Source: Jiella pelagia (GTDB taxonomy: Bacteria; Pseudomonadota; Alphaproteobacteria; Rhizobiales; Rhizobiaceae). Taken from it: a stretch of DNA of 64,000 nucleotides. Positions 39,236 to 51,022 of the stretch are shown in pieces. Every line of letters begins with the position of its first letter. The first letter of the stretch is position 1. The notes beneath the pieces are model-generated. The model worked only from the letters and a program-made list of their open reading frames with translations, did not search any database and was not told where the DNA came from. The stretch is from positions 1,247,501 through 1,311,500 of the forward strand of contig NZ_CP114029.1 in the NCBI RefSeq assembly GCF_026898155.1, read 5' to 3'. Both the position numbers and the translations under genes were made by a program.

Positions 39236-39943
39236 ATGCCGACAATCGCCCTCGTGGACGACGACCGAAACATTCTGACGTCCGTCTCAATCGCTTTGGA
39301 AAACGAGGGTTACAGGGTCGAGACCTATACCGACGGGGCTTCCGCCCTCGAAGGTCTGCAGTCGAGCCCGCCGCATCTGGCAATCTTCGACATTAAGATG
39401 CCGCGCATGGACGGAATGGAACTCCTGCGCCGCCTGCGTCAGAAGTCCGACCTTCCGGTAATCTTCCTCACCTCCAAGGACGAGGAGATCGACGAGTTGT
39501 TCGGGCTGAAGATGGGCGCCGACGACTATATCCGAAAACCCTTCTCGCAAAGGCTCCTGGTCGAGCGGGTGCGAGCGATCCTGAGACGCGGTGCGCCGCG
39601 GGAGATCACGGCCAAGCTCGGCACCACGACGGCGCCGGAATCCTCGCTGGAGCGCGGTCAACTGGTGATGGACCAGGAGCGGCACACCTGCACCTGGAAA
39701 GCCAAGCCGGTGACGCTGACGGTGACGGAGTTCCTGATCCTTCACGCCCTGGCGATGCGCCCGGGGGTGGTGAAGAGCCGCGACGCCCTGATGGACGCCG
39801 CCTATGACGAGCAGGTCTATGTCGACGACCGCACCATCGACAGCCACATCAAGCGGCTGCGAAAGAAGTTCAAGGCGATCGACGACGATTTCGACATGAT
39901 CGAGACCCTCTACGGCGTCGGCTACCGCTTCCGCGAGGCCTAG
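39236..39943 (+). CDS. chvI: OmpR-type response regulator ChvI
   Basis: 235 residues. The ATG at 39236 is better spaced from GGAG than the out-of-frame ATG at 39231. The receiver domain has the acidic DDDR, phospho-Asp in [11 protein letters not shown] (about residue 52) and Lys in YIRKPF. The C-terminal winged helix carries [35 protein letters not shown] (in part). With ChvG it forms the acid- and envelope-stress system needed for symbiosis or virulence in rhizobia and Brucella (BvrR). Confidence 0.94.
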   Translation: MPTIALVDDDRNILTSVSIALENEGYRVETYTDGASALEGLQSSPPHLAIFDIKMPRMDGMELLRRLRQKSDLPVIFLTSKDEEIDELFGLKMGADDYIRKPFSQRLLVERVRAILRRGAPREITAKLGTTTAPESSLERGQLVMDQERHTCTWKAKPVTLTVTEFLILHALAMRPGVVKSRDALMDAAYDEQVYVDDRTIDSHIKRLRKKFKAIDDDFDMIETLYGVGYRFREA

Positions 39944-40140
39944 TCGGCCTCTACGGCGACACGTTTCTCCGGCCCTGCGCTTCGACACGCGGAGCCGGTG
40001 ATCGTGCCGGCCACCCGGAGAGGCGCGGCGGCGTATCGACACGCCCGGATATGGAATGTCCGGAAGCCATGCGCCGACGACGGCATAACTCCGGCGAGAC
40101 CGGACGACCCCAAGCCCGCTAGCGCAAGACATGAAGGTTC

Positions 40141-41962
40141 ATGGTTTCGGTATTGGAAGGTGACGACAGGCAGGATCACGAGACGCCGGACCGGCGTCTG
40201 CGCCGCGACGCCATGTTACGCAAGCGCCTGCGCCGGCTGCCGTTCATCCGCCGCGTTCTCTACCGCATGCGCTGGCTGCTTGGACACTCGATCTTCTCGT
40301 CGCTGACGCGGCGCATCGTCTTCCTCAACCTCGTCGCGCTGATCGTCCTCGTCACGGGCATTCTGTATCTCAACCAGTTTCGCGCCGGTCTGATCGATGC
40401 ACGGGTCGAGAGCCTTCTGACACAGGGCGAGATCATCGCGGCGGCGATCGCTTCTTCGGCAACGGTCGAGACCAATTCGATTACCCTCGATCCGGAAAAG
40501 CTGCTCGAGCTTCAGGCCGGCGACACGCTGGCGCCCACGGCGGAAACGGCCGAAAGCCTCGATTTTCCGATCAATCCGGAACGTGTGGCGCCGCTGCTGC
40601 GGCGGCTGATCTCGCCGACGCGCACCCGTGCGCGCCTCTACGACCGCGACGCCAACCTGATCCTCGATTCGCGCCATCTTTATTCCCGCGGCCAGATCCT
40701 GCGCTACGATCTGCCGCCGGTCTCCTTGGACGAACCCGATCACGCCGGTCGCGTCCTCGACTATATGCGCGGCTTCTTCACCGGCGGCGACCTGCCGATC
40801 TATCACGAGGCCCCCGGCGGCTCTGGCACCTCCTACCCCGAGGTGATGAACGCGCTCACCGGCGGTCCGGCCACGGTCGTCCGGGCGACGGAGAATGGCG
40901 AGTTGATCGTCTCGGTCGCCGTCCCCATCCAGCGCTTTCGCGCCGTCCTCGGCGTGCTGCTCCTGTCCACCCAGGGCGGCGACATCGACAAGATCGTCCA
41001 GGCCGAGCGCATGGCGATCGTCCGCGTCTTCGGCGTCGCCGCCCTCGTCGTCATCGTCCTGTCGACGCTTCTCGCCTCGACCATCGCGACGCCGCTGCGC
41101 CGCCTGTCCGCCGCCGCCATCCGGGTGAGACGCGGCGTCAAGGACCGGGCGGCGATCCCGGATTTTGGCGACCGCACCGACGAGATCGGCAATCTCGCCC
41201 GGGCGCTCAGCGAGATGACCCGTTCCCTCTACGCCCGCATCGACGCGATCGAATCCTTCGCCGCAGACGTCTCCCACGAGGCTCAAGAACCCCCTGACCT
41301 CCCTGCGCAGCGCCGTCGAGACGCTGCCGCTTGCCAAGAACGAGACGTCGAAGAGCCGGCTGATGGAGATCATCCAGCACGACGTCAGGCGCCTCGACCG
41401 CCTGATCACCGACATCTCGGATGCCTCCCGGCTCGATGCCGAACTCGCCCGCAACGTCGCCGACAAGGTCGATCTCGCCGCTCTCCTGCGCTCTGTGGTC
41501 GATGGCGCACGCGGCCACACGACATCAGGCCGCAGGCTGACCATCAATTTCGAGGCGCAGAAGCTGCCCGCCACCCAGAGGCAGGGCTATGTCGTTTCCG
41601 GCCACGATCTGAGGCTGAGCCAGGTGTTCACCAACCTGATCGAGAACGCCCGGTCTTTCGTCCCGGCCGAGGACGGCCGCATCAATGTCCTCATCCGCCG
41701 CCGTGGCCAGCGGGTCGTCGTGGCCATCGAGGACAACGGGCCCGGCATTCAGGCCGAGGCGCTCGAGCGGATCTTCGAGCGTTTCTATACCGATCGCCCC
41801 GCCGGCGAGGCCTTCGGCCAGAATTCCGGCCTCGGGCTGTCGATCTCGCGCCAGATCGTCGAAGCTCATGACGGCACGCTGCGGGCCGAGAACATCGTCG
41901 ATCCGGCCGCTCCAGATAAGATCCGCGGCGCCCGCTTCGTCGTCTCGCTGCCGGCCGGATGA
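40141..41962 (+). CDS. chvG: Sensor histidine kinase ChvG (one-base frame break at the H box)
   Basis: About 606 residues once one base is removed from GAGGCTC at 41278-41284. As written, the protein breaks exactly in the H box: FAADVSHE is in one frame and LKNPLTSLRSAVETLP in the next. There are two membrane helices (about residues 60-80 and 300-320) flanking a 220-residue periplasmic sensor, then HAMP, the phospho-accepting His, and a HATPase with N-box NLIENA, DNGPGI and SGLGLSISRQI. It phosphorylates ChvI. The stop overlaps the hprK start by four bases. Confidence 0.92.
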
Positions 41963-42405
41963 CCGCCGCCGCCAATCTCCACGCCTCCGCCGTCGCACTC
42001 GGCGGGCGCGGCATCCTCATCCGCGGCCCCGCCGGCAGCGGCAAGTCGGCGCTCGTCCTGGCGTTGCTGCGCCGCAGCGCCGGCATTGAGGCCGAACTCG
42101 TCGCCGACGACCGGGTGATCGCCGAACCGAAGGGCGGCACGATCGAACTTTCGGCGCCGGACAATCTCGCCGGCCTCCTTGAAATCGCTGGCGTCGGTAT
42201 CGTCCGCCAGCCCTTCCGGCCAAGCATCTCCCTGTGGCTGGTCGTCGATCTCGTCGCGCCGGAGGCGATGGTGCGCCATCCCCTTCCCCGCACGACCGAG
42301 ATCCTCGGCCATGTTGCACCCCTGCTCTGTCTGCCGCGGCGAGAAGCCGCGCTGTCGACAGACATTCTGACCACGCTGGCGATTTCCGGCTGCCTGCCCG
42401 ACTAA
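41959..42405 (+). CDS. hprK: Short HPr kinase/phosphorylase-like protein
   Basis: 148 residues, the short alphaproteobacterial form that lacks the N-terminal domain of Gram-positive HprK. The P-loop GPAGSGKSALVLALLRR is at about residues 23-39 and the nucleotide/phosphate segment LVADDRVI near 50. It is expected to phosphorylate HPr on its regulatory Ser. Translationally coupled to chvG and followed by EIIA and HPr, it links the ChvGI system with PTS-type nutrient sensing. Confidence 0.9.
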   Translation: MTAAANLHASAVALGGRGILIRGPAGSGKSALVLALLRRSAGIEAELVADDRVIAEPKGGTIELSAPDNLAGLLEIAGVGIVRQPFRPSISLWLVVDLVAPEAMVRHPLPRTTEILGHVAPLLCLPRREAALSTDILTTLAISGCLPD

Positions 42406-42708
42406 TCGTGCAACGGGCACGAGCCATGTTGCTCGCAAAAGCATCACACAAGCCCAACCGACAATCATTTCACTTGCGCATTCGGACAAGACTGCCAAGA
42501 TGCCGTCCGATTGGCGCGGTCCATCGTCGTGATCCACGTCAGGCGCGGCAGGTGCCTGCGCCGAGTGGAGCGCGGCCGTATCGGCCGCTATATCCGTGGT
42601 GACGTCTGAGGCATGGGCGCCGGAGCGACGTTCGATCAGCGATCGAGGAATGGAGAATTCGCGAATGGCAAGGTCCAGTCTCAGACAGGTCTGCGAGGCG
42701 GCATCGCA
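42406..42708. other. Intergenic region between hprK and EIIA
   Basis: About 300 bases on the same strand. It could carry a separate promoter for the EIIA-HPr pair (AT-richer around 42440-42495). No RNA gene, repeat or supported coding frame was seen. Confidence 0.4.
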
Positions 42709-43110
42709 ATGATCGGACTGGTCCTCGTCACCCACGGCCGCCTGGCCGACGAGTTCTTGAATGCTGTCGAGCACGTCGTCGGCCCGCAAGATGCGTTCGA
42801 GACCATCTCGATCGGCCCTGAGGACGACATGGAGCAGCGGCGGATCGACATCGTCGAGGCCGTGGCCCGGGCCGAACGCGGGGCGGGTGTCATCATTCTC
42901 ACGGACATGTTCGGCGGCACGCCGTCGAACCTGGCGATTTCGGTGATGGAGGGCAGCCGCATCGACGTCCTGGCCGGCGTGAACCTGCCGATGCTGATCA
43001 AGCTCGCCAGCGTGCGCGAGGAAAAGCCGATGGCAGAAGCGCTCCTCGCCGCCCAGGAAGCCGGCCGCAAGTACATAAACGTCGCAAGCCGTGTGCTCAG
43101 CGGGAACTGA
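42709..43110 (+). CDS. Mannose-type PTS EIIA domain protein
   Basis: 133 residues from the ATG at 42709; upstream in-frame residues look non-coding. The phosphorylatable His is in LVLVTHGRLADEFL (about residue 10), and LTDMFGGTPSNLA is the conserved loop of the EIIA-Man fold. No sugar permease (EIIC/EIID) is nearby, so this is a regulatory PTS protein, phosphorylated by HPr, as in other rhizobia. HPr starts eight bases after its stop. Confidence 0.92.
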   Translation: MIGLVLVTHGRLADEFLNAVEHVVGPQDAFETISIGPEDDMEQRRIDIVEAVARAERGAGVIILTDMFGGTPSNLAISVMEGSRIDVLAGVNLPMLIKLASVREEKPMAEALLAAQEAGRKYINVASRVLSGN

Positions 43111-43118
43111 ACCAGACC

Positions 43119-43514
43119 GTGCGAAACTTTGAACGCAAGAGTGAAAGCGAGACCAGGCCCGGGGCGGCCGGCGATGACGCGTCGTCAGGATATGAACCGG
43201 CTGGATACGAACCGCACAAAGACGAGACGCCGACCGAAGGCGCGACGATCAACCGCACCTTCGCGATCGTCAACAGGCGCGGGCTGCACGCCCGGGCCTC
43301 GGCACGCTTCGTCGAGACGGTCGAGAATTTCGACGCCGAAGTGACGATCACCCGGGACGGCATGACCGTCGGAGGCCTGTCGATCATGGGACTTCTGATG
43401 CTAGCAGCCAGCCAGGGAACGACGATCGCGGTCAGCGCCCACGGACCTGAGGCGACCGCCGTGCTCGACGCGCTGCAGGAACTCGTCGCCAACCGCTTCG
43501 GCGAGGACGGCTGA
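43119..43514 (+). CDS. Phosphocarrier protein HPr with N-terminal extension
   Basis: 131 residues from the GTG at 43119, against about 85-90 for ordinary HPr. The extra 42 residues are charged, likely disordered, and hold a short repeat GYEPAGYEPH. The HPr domain starts at INRTFAIVNRRGLHARASARF, whose His is the EI-dependent phosphorylation site. The HprK target Ser is in GLSIMGLLML. Both sites being present fits a regulatory PTS. It ends 86 bases before an IS630 insertion. Confidence 0.92.
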   Translation: MRNFERKSESETRPGAAGDDASSGYEPAGYEPHKDETPTEGATINRTFAIVNRRGLHARASARFVETVENFDAEVTITRDGMTVGGLSIMGLLMLAASQGTTIAVSAHGPEATAVLDALQELVANRFGEDG

Positions 43515-43599
43515 GTCCGAGAGGTCTTGAGAAGGCTCACGGTCCGATCGGCCGAGTTCATGCCTGGCCGCCGCAAACTCGGCGGGCGCTGCAGCATCC

Positions 43600-43616
43600 T
43601 AGAGCGGGATGAGTTT
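43600..43616 (+). repeat. Left terminal inverted repeat of the IS630 element
   Basis: TAGAGCGGGATGAGTTT; its exact reverse complement is at 44640-44656. Confidence 0.92.
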
Positions 43617-43692
43617 GACCTGAATCGGGGCGGGATTCCCTGGTTCGAGAAAATCTGATTCAACATGCTGGCTGGGAAGGAGGCCAGCATGG

Positions 43693-44641
43693 ATGGGAAA
43701 GCCTTATTCGATGGATCTGCGCGCCCGGGTGGTCGCTGCGGTGACGCAAGAAGGGATGTCGCGCAACCAGGCCGCCCACCGTTTCGGTGTCGCCGTGAGC
43801 ACCGCGATCCACTGGGTCGGGCGCTTTGAGGAGAGCGGCAGCTTTGCGCCCGGCCAGATGGGCGGGCACAAGCCGAAGAAGATTTCCGGCGACAATGCCG
43901 AGTGGCTGCGCCAGCGCTGCGCCGAAAAGGCCTTCACGCTGCGCGGCCTGGTCAAGGAACTGGCCGGGGAGCGCGGTCTGAACGTCGACTATCGCTCGGT
44001 GTGGGAGTTCGTCCATGCAGAAAACCTGTCTTTCAAAAAAGACGTTGCTCGCCAGCGAACAGGACCGGCCCGACGTCGCACGCCGACGCGAACAATGGCT
44101 GAAGTATCGTGGGCGGATCGATCCCTCCCGCCTCGTCTTCATCGATGAAACCTGGACCAAGACGAATATGGCGCCGCTGCGCGGCTGGGCACCACGGGGT
44201 CAAAGGCTGCGCGACAAGGCTCCGTTCGGCCATTGGAAGACCTCCACCTTCATCGCGGCACTGCGCGAGGATGGCGTGACCGCGCCTTGGCTGATCGACG
44301 GAGCGATCAATGGCGAACGCTTCCTCCTCTATGTCGAGAACGTGCTCGTCCCGACCCTCAAGCCGGGCGATATTGTCATCCTCGACAATCTCGGCAGCCA
44401 CAAGAACAAAGCGGCACGCCGCGCCATCCGGGCGGTCGGCGCCAAGCTCCTGTTTCTGCCGAAGTACTCCCCCGACTTCAATCCAATCGAGCAGCTCTTC
44501 GCCAAGCTCAAACACTTCCTGCGAAACGCCGCCAAGCGAACCCGCGAGGACCTCTGCGACGCCGTCGGCGAGATCCTGCGGGACGTGACCTGCGACGAAT
44601 GCCGCAACTATCTCGTCAATTCAGGCTATGGACGAACCTAA
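43693..44641 (+). CDS. IS630 transposase (two frames, +1 shift at A6)
   Basis: The first frame (43693-44148) encodes the helix-turn-helix DNA-binding part (MSRNQAAHRFGVAVSTAIHW). The second (44015-44641) encodes the DDE catalytic domain, with Asp in VFIDETW, Asp in VILDNLGSHK and Glu in FNPIEQL. They overlap at TTTCAAAAAAG (44028-44040). A +1 shift on the six A residues joins FKK to TLLASEQDRPD for a product of about 315 residues. Programmed frameshifting on an A run is common in this family, so this is probably functional rather than broken. Confidence 0.9.
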
Positions 44642-44656
44642 ACTCATCCCGCTCTA
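44640..44656 (-). repeat. Right terminal inverted repeat of the IS630 element
   Basis: AAACTCATCCCGCTCTA, the reverse complement of 43600-43616. It overlaps the end of the transposase stop codon. Confidence 0.92.
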
Positions 44657-44850
44657 GGCCAACAGGCCGGCCACGCACGGCCGAACGCATACAAACCGCA
44701 CGAGTGTCGCAAGCTCGAGAGATTGCCGCAACCGCCCCCGGGGCGCAAAGAAAGCCGGCGGCGCCCTGCCCCGCCGACTTCAGACTATTCGGACCGGGCG
44801 ACCGCAGCGCAGCGAACGGTCCACCCGCCGAAACGAGTGGAAGAGCGGTT

Positions 44851-45222
44851 TCAGTCCTCGTCGTCCTCGCGGCCGCCGCCGATAATGTCCGAGACGTCGT
44901 CGTCGTCTTCCTCGTCCTCGAGGAAGGTGTTGTCGTCATCGGCATCGTCGGAATCGTCGTCGACATCCGGCAGGTCGCTCGAATCGGAGTCGCTTTCTTC
45001 CTCGGCGACGTCCTGCAGCGAGACGGTGTCCGGTGTCGCCTCGACCTCAACGGTCTCAGGCTCCTCTACTTCCTCCTTCTCGGGCACCTTGTCGCCCTCG
45101 AAGTACGAGCGGGGATAGGACTTTCCCGTGAAGGGCGAGACGATCGGGTCCTTGTTGAGATCGTAGAATTTTCGTCCGGTTTCGGGATCGATCCGCTTGG
45201 TACCGAGTTCGTTCTTCGCCAT
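44851..45222 (-). CDS. FYDLN acid domain protein (TIGR02300 family)
   Basis: 123 residues. The N-terminal 45 residues, MAKNELGTKRIDPETGRKFYDLN and PIVSPFTGKSYP, are the family signature. The rest is a very acidic, low-complexity tail of Asp, Glu and Ser, almost certainly disordered. It is conserved in alphaproteobacteria next to aroA, as here, where it is divergent from aroA. Function is not established. Confidence 0.92.
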   Translation of the reverse strand: MAKNELGTKRIDPETGRKFYDLNKDPIVSPFTGKSYPRSYFEGDKVPEKEEVEEPETVEVEATPDTVSLQDVAEEESDSDSSDLPDVDDDSDDADDDNTFLEDEEDDDDVSDIIGGGREDDED

Positions 45223-46883
<1,661 letters not shown>

Positions 46884-47165
46884 CACTCGAAAAGGACAAA
46901 GACCAGGTACCAATGATGGTCGACGTCGAAGCCGTTGTCGCCGCCGGTGACATCTGCCCCGATAGGCGGCTGATTCGATCGGCGGGCGATATCGTCGGTC
47001 GGCTGCCGCACGTGCTATGGTGCAGACAACCCGCGTCGAGTCTCCCGTCAGACCTGGGCATCTCTCTCTAACTGGATGTATTTCCGCCGCCGTGTCCTTG
47101 CTGATCGTCCACTGGGCCTCGATGACAATGCAGCCACTCGTCAACGAAGCCGAAGAGACCCCGCC

Positions 47166-47819
47166 ATGACCTCTCCGCTCACCATTGCCATTGACGGGCC
47201 GGCGGCCGCCGGCAAGGGAACGCTGGCGAAGCGGGTCGCGCAGCATTATCTTCTGCCATATCTCGACACAGGTCTGCTCTATCGGGCAGTCGGTCGCCAG
47301 ATTGCGCTTGCCGGCGCCAATCCGGACGATCCGGAAGCAGCCGGCCGGTTTGCCCGCGAACTTGACCTTTCCCATCTCGACGATCCAACGCTGCGCGGCC
47401 ACGAAGCCGGTGAACTCGCGTCCCGAGTCGCCGTGCACGGGCCGGTGCGCGAGGCGCTCGTCACCTTTCAGCGTAGCTTTGCCGCGCGGCCGGAAGGCGC
47501 CGTGCTGGACGGGCGCGACATCGGCACGGTCATCTGCCCCGAGGCCAGGGTGAAGATCTTCGTCACTGCCTCGGCGGAAGTGAGAGCCCGGCGCCGCACC
47601 GACGAGCTGGTCGCCCACGGCCGCGACGACGTCGACTTCGACCGCATCCTCGCCGAAGTCAGGGCCCGCGACGAACGCGATTCCGGCCGCAACGTCGCGC
47701 CGCTCAAACCGGCCGACGACGCCCACTTGCTGGATACCAGCCAGTTGGATATAGATGCGGCATTCCGTGCCGCCTGCGAGGTCGTCGATCGAGCTGTGGT
47801 GGTGCTGGACCAGCATTGA
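47166..47819 (+). CDS. cmk: Cytidylate kinase
   Basis: 217 residues from the ATG at 47166. It phosphorylates CMP and dCMP. The P-loop GPAAAGKGTLAKRVA is at about residues 10-24, LDTGLLYRAVG is the substrate region, and LDGRDIGTVICPEA and RARDERDSGRNVAPL are family motifs. It lies between aroA and rpsA on the same strand, with about 280-290-base gaps on either side that show no other gene. Confidence 0.97.
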   Translation: MTSPLTIAIDGPAAAGKGTLAKRVAQHYLLPYLDTGLLYRAVGRQIALAGANPDDPEAAGRFARELDLSHLDDPTLRGHEAGELASRVAVHGPVREALVTFQRSFAARPEGAVLDGRDIGTVICPEARVKIFVTASAEVRARRRTDELVAHGRDDVDFDRILAEVRARDERDSGRNVAPLKPADDAHLLDTSQLDIDAAFRAACEVVDRAVVVLDQH

Positions 47820-48063
47820 GGGGCCGCATCCTTTAGGAGGCGTGCCCTTTTCGGCTATGAAGGGCGTCGATTTGCGCCCGACGCGGCCAGGCTGAAAAAT
47901 TCGTCCGGTTCTGGCTTTTCAAGCGCCGGCCAGTCTTCCGCCCACCGCCAGCCGCGGCAGGGCGGCCTGGAGGTTTCCGACGATGGCTCGTCGAAACCGT
48001 GGGCCCGGACCGGACGATCCATCAACGATGAACCCGCGCGGGGCGGATACCCCGAGGCGCATG

Positions 48064-48093
48064 CCCTTTCCGACGACCGATGGACGGAAAGGG
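48064..48093 (+). promoter_or_regulatory. Stem-loop in the rpsA leader
   Basis: CCCTTTCCG and CGGAAAGGG are perfectly complementary over nine bases around a 12-base loop. The stem ends seven bases before the GGAG of rpsA. A structured leader at this place fits autogenous control by S1, but this is inference from position. Confidence 0.5.
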
Positions 48094-48109
48094 TCCCCAA
48101 GGAGAACGA

Positions 48110-49813
48110 ATGTCTAACCTCAACCCCTCGCGCGAAGACTTCGCTTCGCTGCTCGAAGCCTCCTTTCACGAGCAGGACGTTGCCGAAGGCATGGTGGTCA
48201 AGGGCACCGTCGTCGCGATCGAAAAGGACATGGCCGTCATCGATGCCGGCCTGAAGGTCGAAGGCCGTGTGCCGCTGAAGGAATTCGGCGCCAAGGGCAA
48301 GGACGGCGAGCTGAAGATCGGCGACACCGTCGAGATCTATGTCGAGCGCATCGAGAACGCGCTGGGCGAAGCGGTCCTGTCGCGCGATAAGGCCCGCCGC
48401 GAAGAGAGCTGGGTCAAGCTCGAGAAGCAGTTCGAAGCCGGCGAGAAGGTCGAAGGCCAGATCTTCAACCAGGTCAAGGGCGGCTTCACGGTCGACCTCG
48501 ACGGCGCCGTTGCCTTCCTGCCGCGTTCGCAGGTCGATATCCGGCCGATCCGCGACGTCACCCCGCTGATGAACACGCCACAGCCCTTCCAGATCCTCAA
48601 GATGGACAAGCGCCGCGGCAACATCGTCGTCTCGCGCCGCACCGTCCTCGAAGAGAGCCGGGCCGAGCAGCGCTCCGAGATTGTCCAGAACCTCGAAGAG
48701 GGTCAGGTCGTCGAGGGTATCGTCAAGAACATCACCGATTACGGCGCCTTCGTCGATCTCGGTGGCATCGACGGTCTCCTGCACGTCACCGACATGGCCT
48801 GGCGCCGCGTCAACCATCCGACCGAGATCCTGCAGATCGGCCAGACGGTGAAGGTCCAGATCATCCGGATCAACCAGGAAACCCACCGCATCTCGCTCGG
48901 CATGAAGCAGCTCGAGGCGGATCCCTGGGACGGCATCGGCGTCAAGTATCCGATGGGCGTCAAGGTCACCGGCCGCGTCACCAACATCACCGACTACGGC
49001 GCCTTCGTCGAGCTGGAACCGGGCATCGAGGGCCTCATCCACGTTTCGGAGATGTCCTGGACGAAGAAGAACGTCCATCCGGGCAAGATCCTCGCCACCT
49101 CCCAGGAGGTCGAGGTCGTCGTTCTCGAGGTCGACCCGAACAAGCGTCGCATCTCGCTCGGTCTCAAGCAGACCCTGCAGAACCCCTGGGAAGCCTTCCG
49201 CGACAAGTTCCCGATCGGCACCCAGGTCGAGGGCGAGGTCAAGAACAAGACCGAGTTTGGCCTGTTCATCGGCCTGGAAGGCGACGTGGACGGCATGGTC
49301 CACCTCTCCGATCTCGACTGGAATCGTCCGGGCGAGCAGGTCATCGAGGAGTTCAACAAGGGCGACATGGTCAAGGCCCAGGTCCTCGACGTCGATGTCG
49401 ACAAGGAGCGTATCTCGCTCGGCATGAAGCAGGTTGCCGGCGATTCGTTCGTCGATGCGGCTGAGGCCGGCGAAATGCGCCGCGGCTCGGTGGTCACCTG
49501 CGAGGTCACGGAGATCAAGGACGGCGGCCTGGAAGTGAAGATCGTCGATACCGACTTCACCGCCTTCGTCCGCCGCTCCGATCTCGCTCGCGACCGCGAC
49601 GAGCAGCGCCCCGAGCGCTTCCAGGTCGGCCAGAAGGTCGATGCGCGCGTCACCCAGTTCGACAAGAAGGCCCGCAAGGTCGGCGTGTCGATCAAGGCGC
49701 TGCAGATCGCCGAAGAGAAGGAAGCCGTGCAGCAGTACGGGTCGCAGGACTCCGGCGCTTCGCTCGGCGACATCCTCGGCGCGGCGCTGAAGGGCCGCGG
49801 CGACGAGGAATAG
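48110..49813 (+). CDS. rpsA: 30S ribosomal protein S1
   Basis: 567 residues from the ATG at 48110 behind AAGGAG. Six S1 (OB-fold) RNA-binding repeats follow an N-terminal ribosome-docking segment; repeats are marked by GAFVDLGGIDGLLHVTDM, GAFVELEPGIEGLIHVSEM and GLFIGLEGDVDGMVHLSDL. S1 brings mRNA to the 30S subunit. It has its own structured leader and a strong terminator. Confidence 0.98.
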   Translation: MSNLNPSREDFASLLEASFHEQDVAEGMVVKGTVVAIEKDMAVIDAGLKVEGRVPLKEFGAKGKDGELKIGDTVEIYVERIENALGEAVLSRDKARREESWVKLEKQFEAGEKVEGQIFNQVKGGFTVDLDGAVAFLPRSQVDIRPIRDVTPLMNTPQPFQILKMDKRRGNIVVSRRTVLEESRAEQRSEIVQNLEEGQVVEGIVKNITDYGAFVDLGGIDGLLHVTDMAWRRVNHPTEILQIGQTVKVQIIRINQETHRISLGMKQLEADPWDGIGVKYPMGVKVTGRVTNITDYGAFVELEPGIEGLIHVSEMSWTKKNVHPGKILATSQEVEVVVLEVDPNKRRISLGLKQTLQNPWEAFRDKFPIGTQVEGEVKNKTEFGLFIGLEGDVDGMVHLSDLDWNRPGEQVIEEFNKGDMVKAQVLDVDVDKERISLGMKQVAGDSFVDAAEAGEMRRGSVVTCEVTEIKDGGLEVKIVDTDFTAFVRRSDLARDRDEQRPERFQVGQKVDARVTQFDKKARKVGVSIKALQIAEEKEAVQQYGSQDSGASLGDILGAALKGRGDEE

Positions 49814-49861
49814 AGACCTCTTGCCGGCGGCGTTCGTTCCGCCGGCAGACCGCACAGCATG

Positions 49862-49895
49862 AAAAGCCCGCGGCGAGCGATCGCCGCGGGCTTTT
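49862..49895. terminator. Strong bidirectional terminator after rpsA
   Basis: AAAAGCCCGCGGCGA pairs perfectly over 15 bases with TCGCCGCGGGCTTTT around a GCGA loop. A-rich and T-rich ends on each side suit both rpsA (plus) and the oxidoreductase gene (minus). Confidence 0.9.
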
Positions 49896-49924
49896 CTTTG
49901 GCAGGAGCGTTGTCTTTCGAAAGC

Positions 49925-51005
49925 CTACGCGCCGGCGACGACGAGGCCGATCTTGCCGACATGGGACTTCTCCATGAAGGCCGTCTGCGCCTCCCGGATC
50001 TCCCGCAGAGGATAGCTCGTCGCAAGGAGCGGCCGGATATCGCCCGCCTCGATGTAGCGGACGAGGTCGGTGAAGACGTTCTCCGGCTGATGGGTGCTGC
50101 CGAGAAGCGACTGGTCCTTCAGATAGAGGGTGCGAAGGTCGAGGCTCGACGATCGGCCCGGCGATCGCTCCGGATGCGACGTATCGGCCGAAGGGACGAA
50201 GGCTGCCGAGAAGCTCCGGCCAGCGCGGCCCGCCGACGAGATCGAGCACCACGTCGAAGGCATCGTCCGGGAACGCCTCGTCGCGGAGGAGGATGTCGTC
50301 CGCCCCGATCCGGCGCAATTCCTCCGCCTTGGCCGCGCTGGTCAGCGCCGTGACATGGGCGCCGCGGCGCCTGGCGAGCTGGATCGCGGCCGAGCCGACG
50401 CCGCCCGAGGCGCCGGTGACGAGGACGCGCTCGGCGCCGAGCCTTGCCCGCTGGACCATTCCCTCCGCCGTCGAGAAGGCGCACGGAAAACTCGCCAGTT
50501 CGACATCCGACAGATCCGAGGAAATCGCCACCGCGTCGCCAGACGAGGCGAGGGTGAACTCCGCAAACGCCCCGTCATGTTCGGAGCCGAAGGTGATCGT
50601 CCGCGGGCGACCATCGTCGCCGGTCACGGACTGCAGCGCCCGCACGAGGACGCGCTCGCCGAGGCGGCCCCGGTCGACACCCTCGCCGACGCCGACGATC
50701 TCGCCGCAGCAATCGGCGCCCTGGATGCGCGGAAAGGCGAGCGGCTCGCCCGTCCAGCTGCCGCTCGCTGCCGCGTCCTCACCGGCCGAGGCGACCGCAT
50801 CCTTGGTGTCGCCGCGCACCGCCTTGGAATACCAGCCGACGCGGGTGTTGACGTCGGTGTTGTTGACAGCCGAGGCGCGCACGCCGATCAGCACCTGGCC
50901 CGGGGCGGGTTCGGGCTTTTCCAGATCGTCCCGCCATTCGAGCCGGTCAAGACCGCCATGGCCGGTCAGGACCACGCCGCTCATTCTGTCGCGGGGTGTC
51001 GTCAT
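49925..51005 (-). CDS. Quinone oxidoreductase/alcohol dehydrogenase-like MDR protein (one-base frame break)
   Basis: About 359 residues once one base is removed from GAGGCTC (plus-strand 50141-50147). As written, the protein breaks after GAIAGPIVE; the rest (LDLRTLYLKDQSLLGSTHQP ... GLVVAGA) continues in another frame. It is a medium-chain reductase with GroES-like N-terminal domain (ASAVNNTDVNTRVGWY) and NADPH-binding VTGASGGVGSAAIQLARRRG. The Cys in GADCCGEIVG is not enough to prove a zinc site. It is divergent from a TetR regulator and shares two operators with it. Substrate unknown. Confidence 0.87.
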
Positions 51006-51022
51006 CTCTGTGCCTCCTGCTT

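Larger units (their letters stand above)
43600..44656 (+). mobile_element. Complete IS630-family insertion sequence
   Basis: The element is bounded by 17-base perfect terminal inverted repeats that include the TA target dinucleotides at each end (43600-43601 and 44655-44656), as expected for IS630/Tc1 elements. It carries one DDE transposase read in two overlapping frames. Length is about 1.05 kb. Ends and transposase look intact, so it may be active. It inserted between the HPr gene and the FYDLN gene. Confidence 0.93.

Noticed and set aside
43640..43660. GGTTCGAGA as a tRNA T-loop
   Set aside because: It lies inside the IS630 left end and has no matching stems or anticodon arm.
43693..44641. 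IS630 transposase as a pseudogene
   Set aside because: The break falls exactly on a six-A run, a usual programmed shift site in this family, and all catalytic residues and ends are intact.
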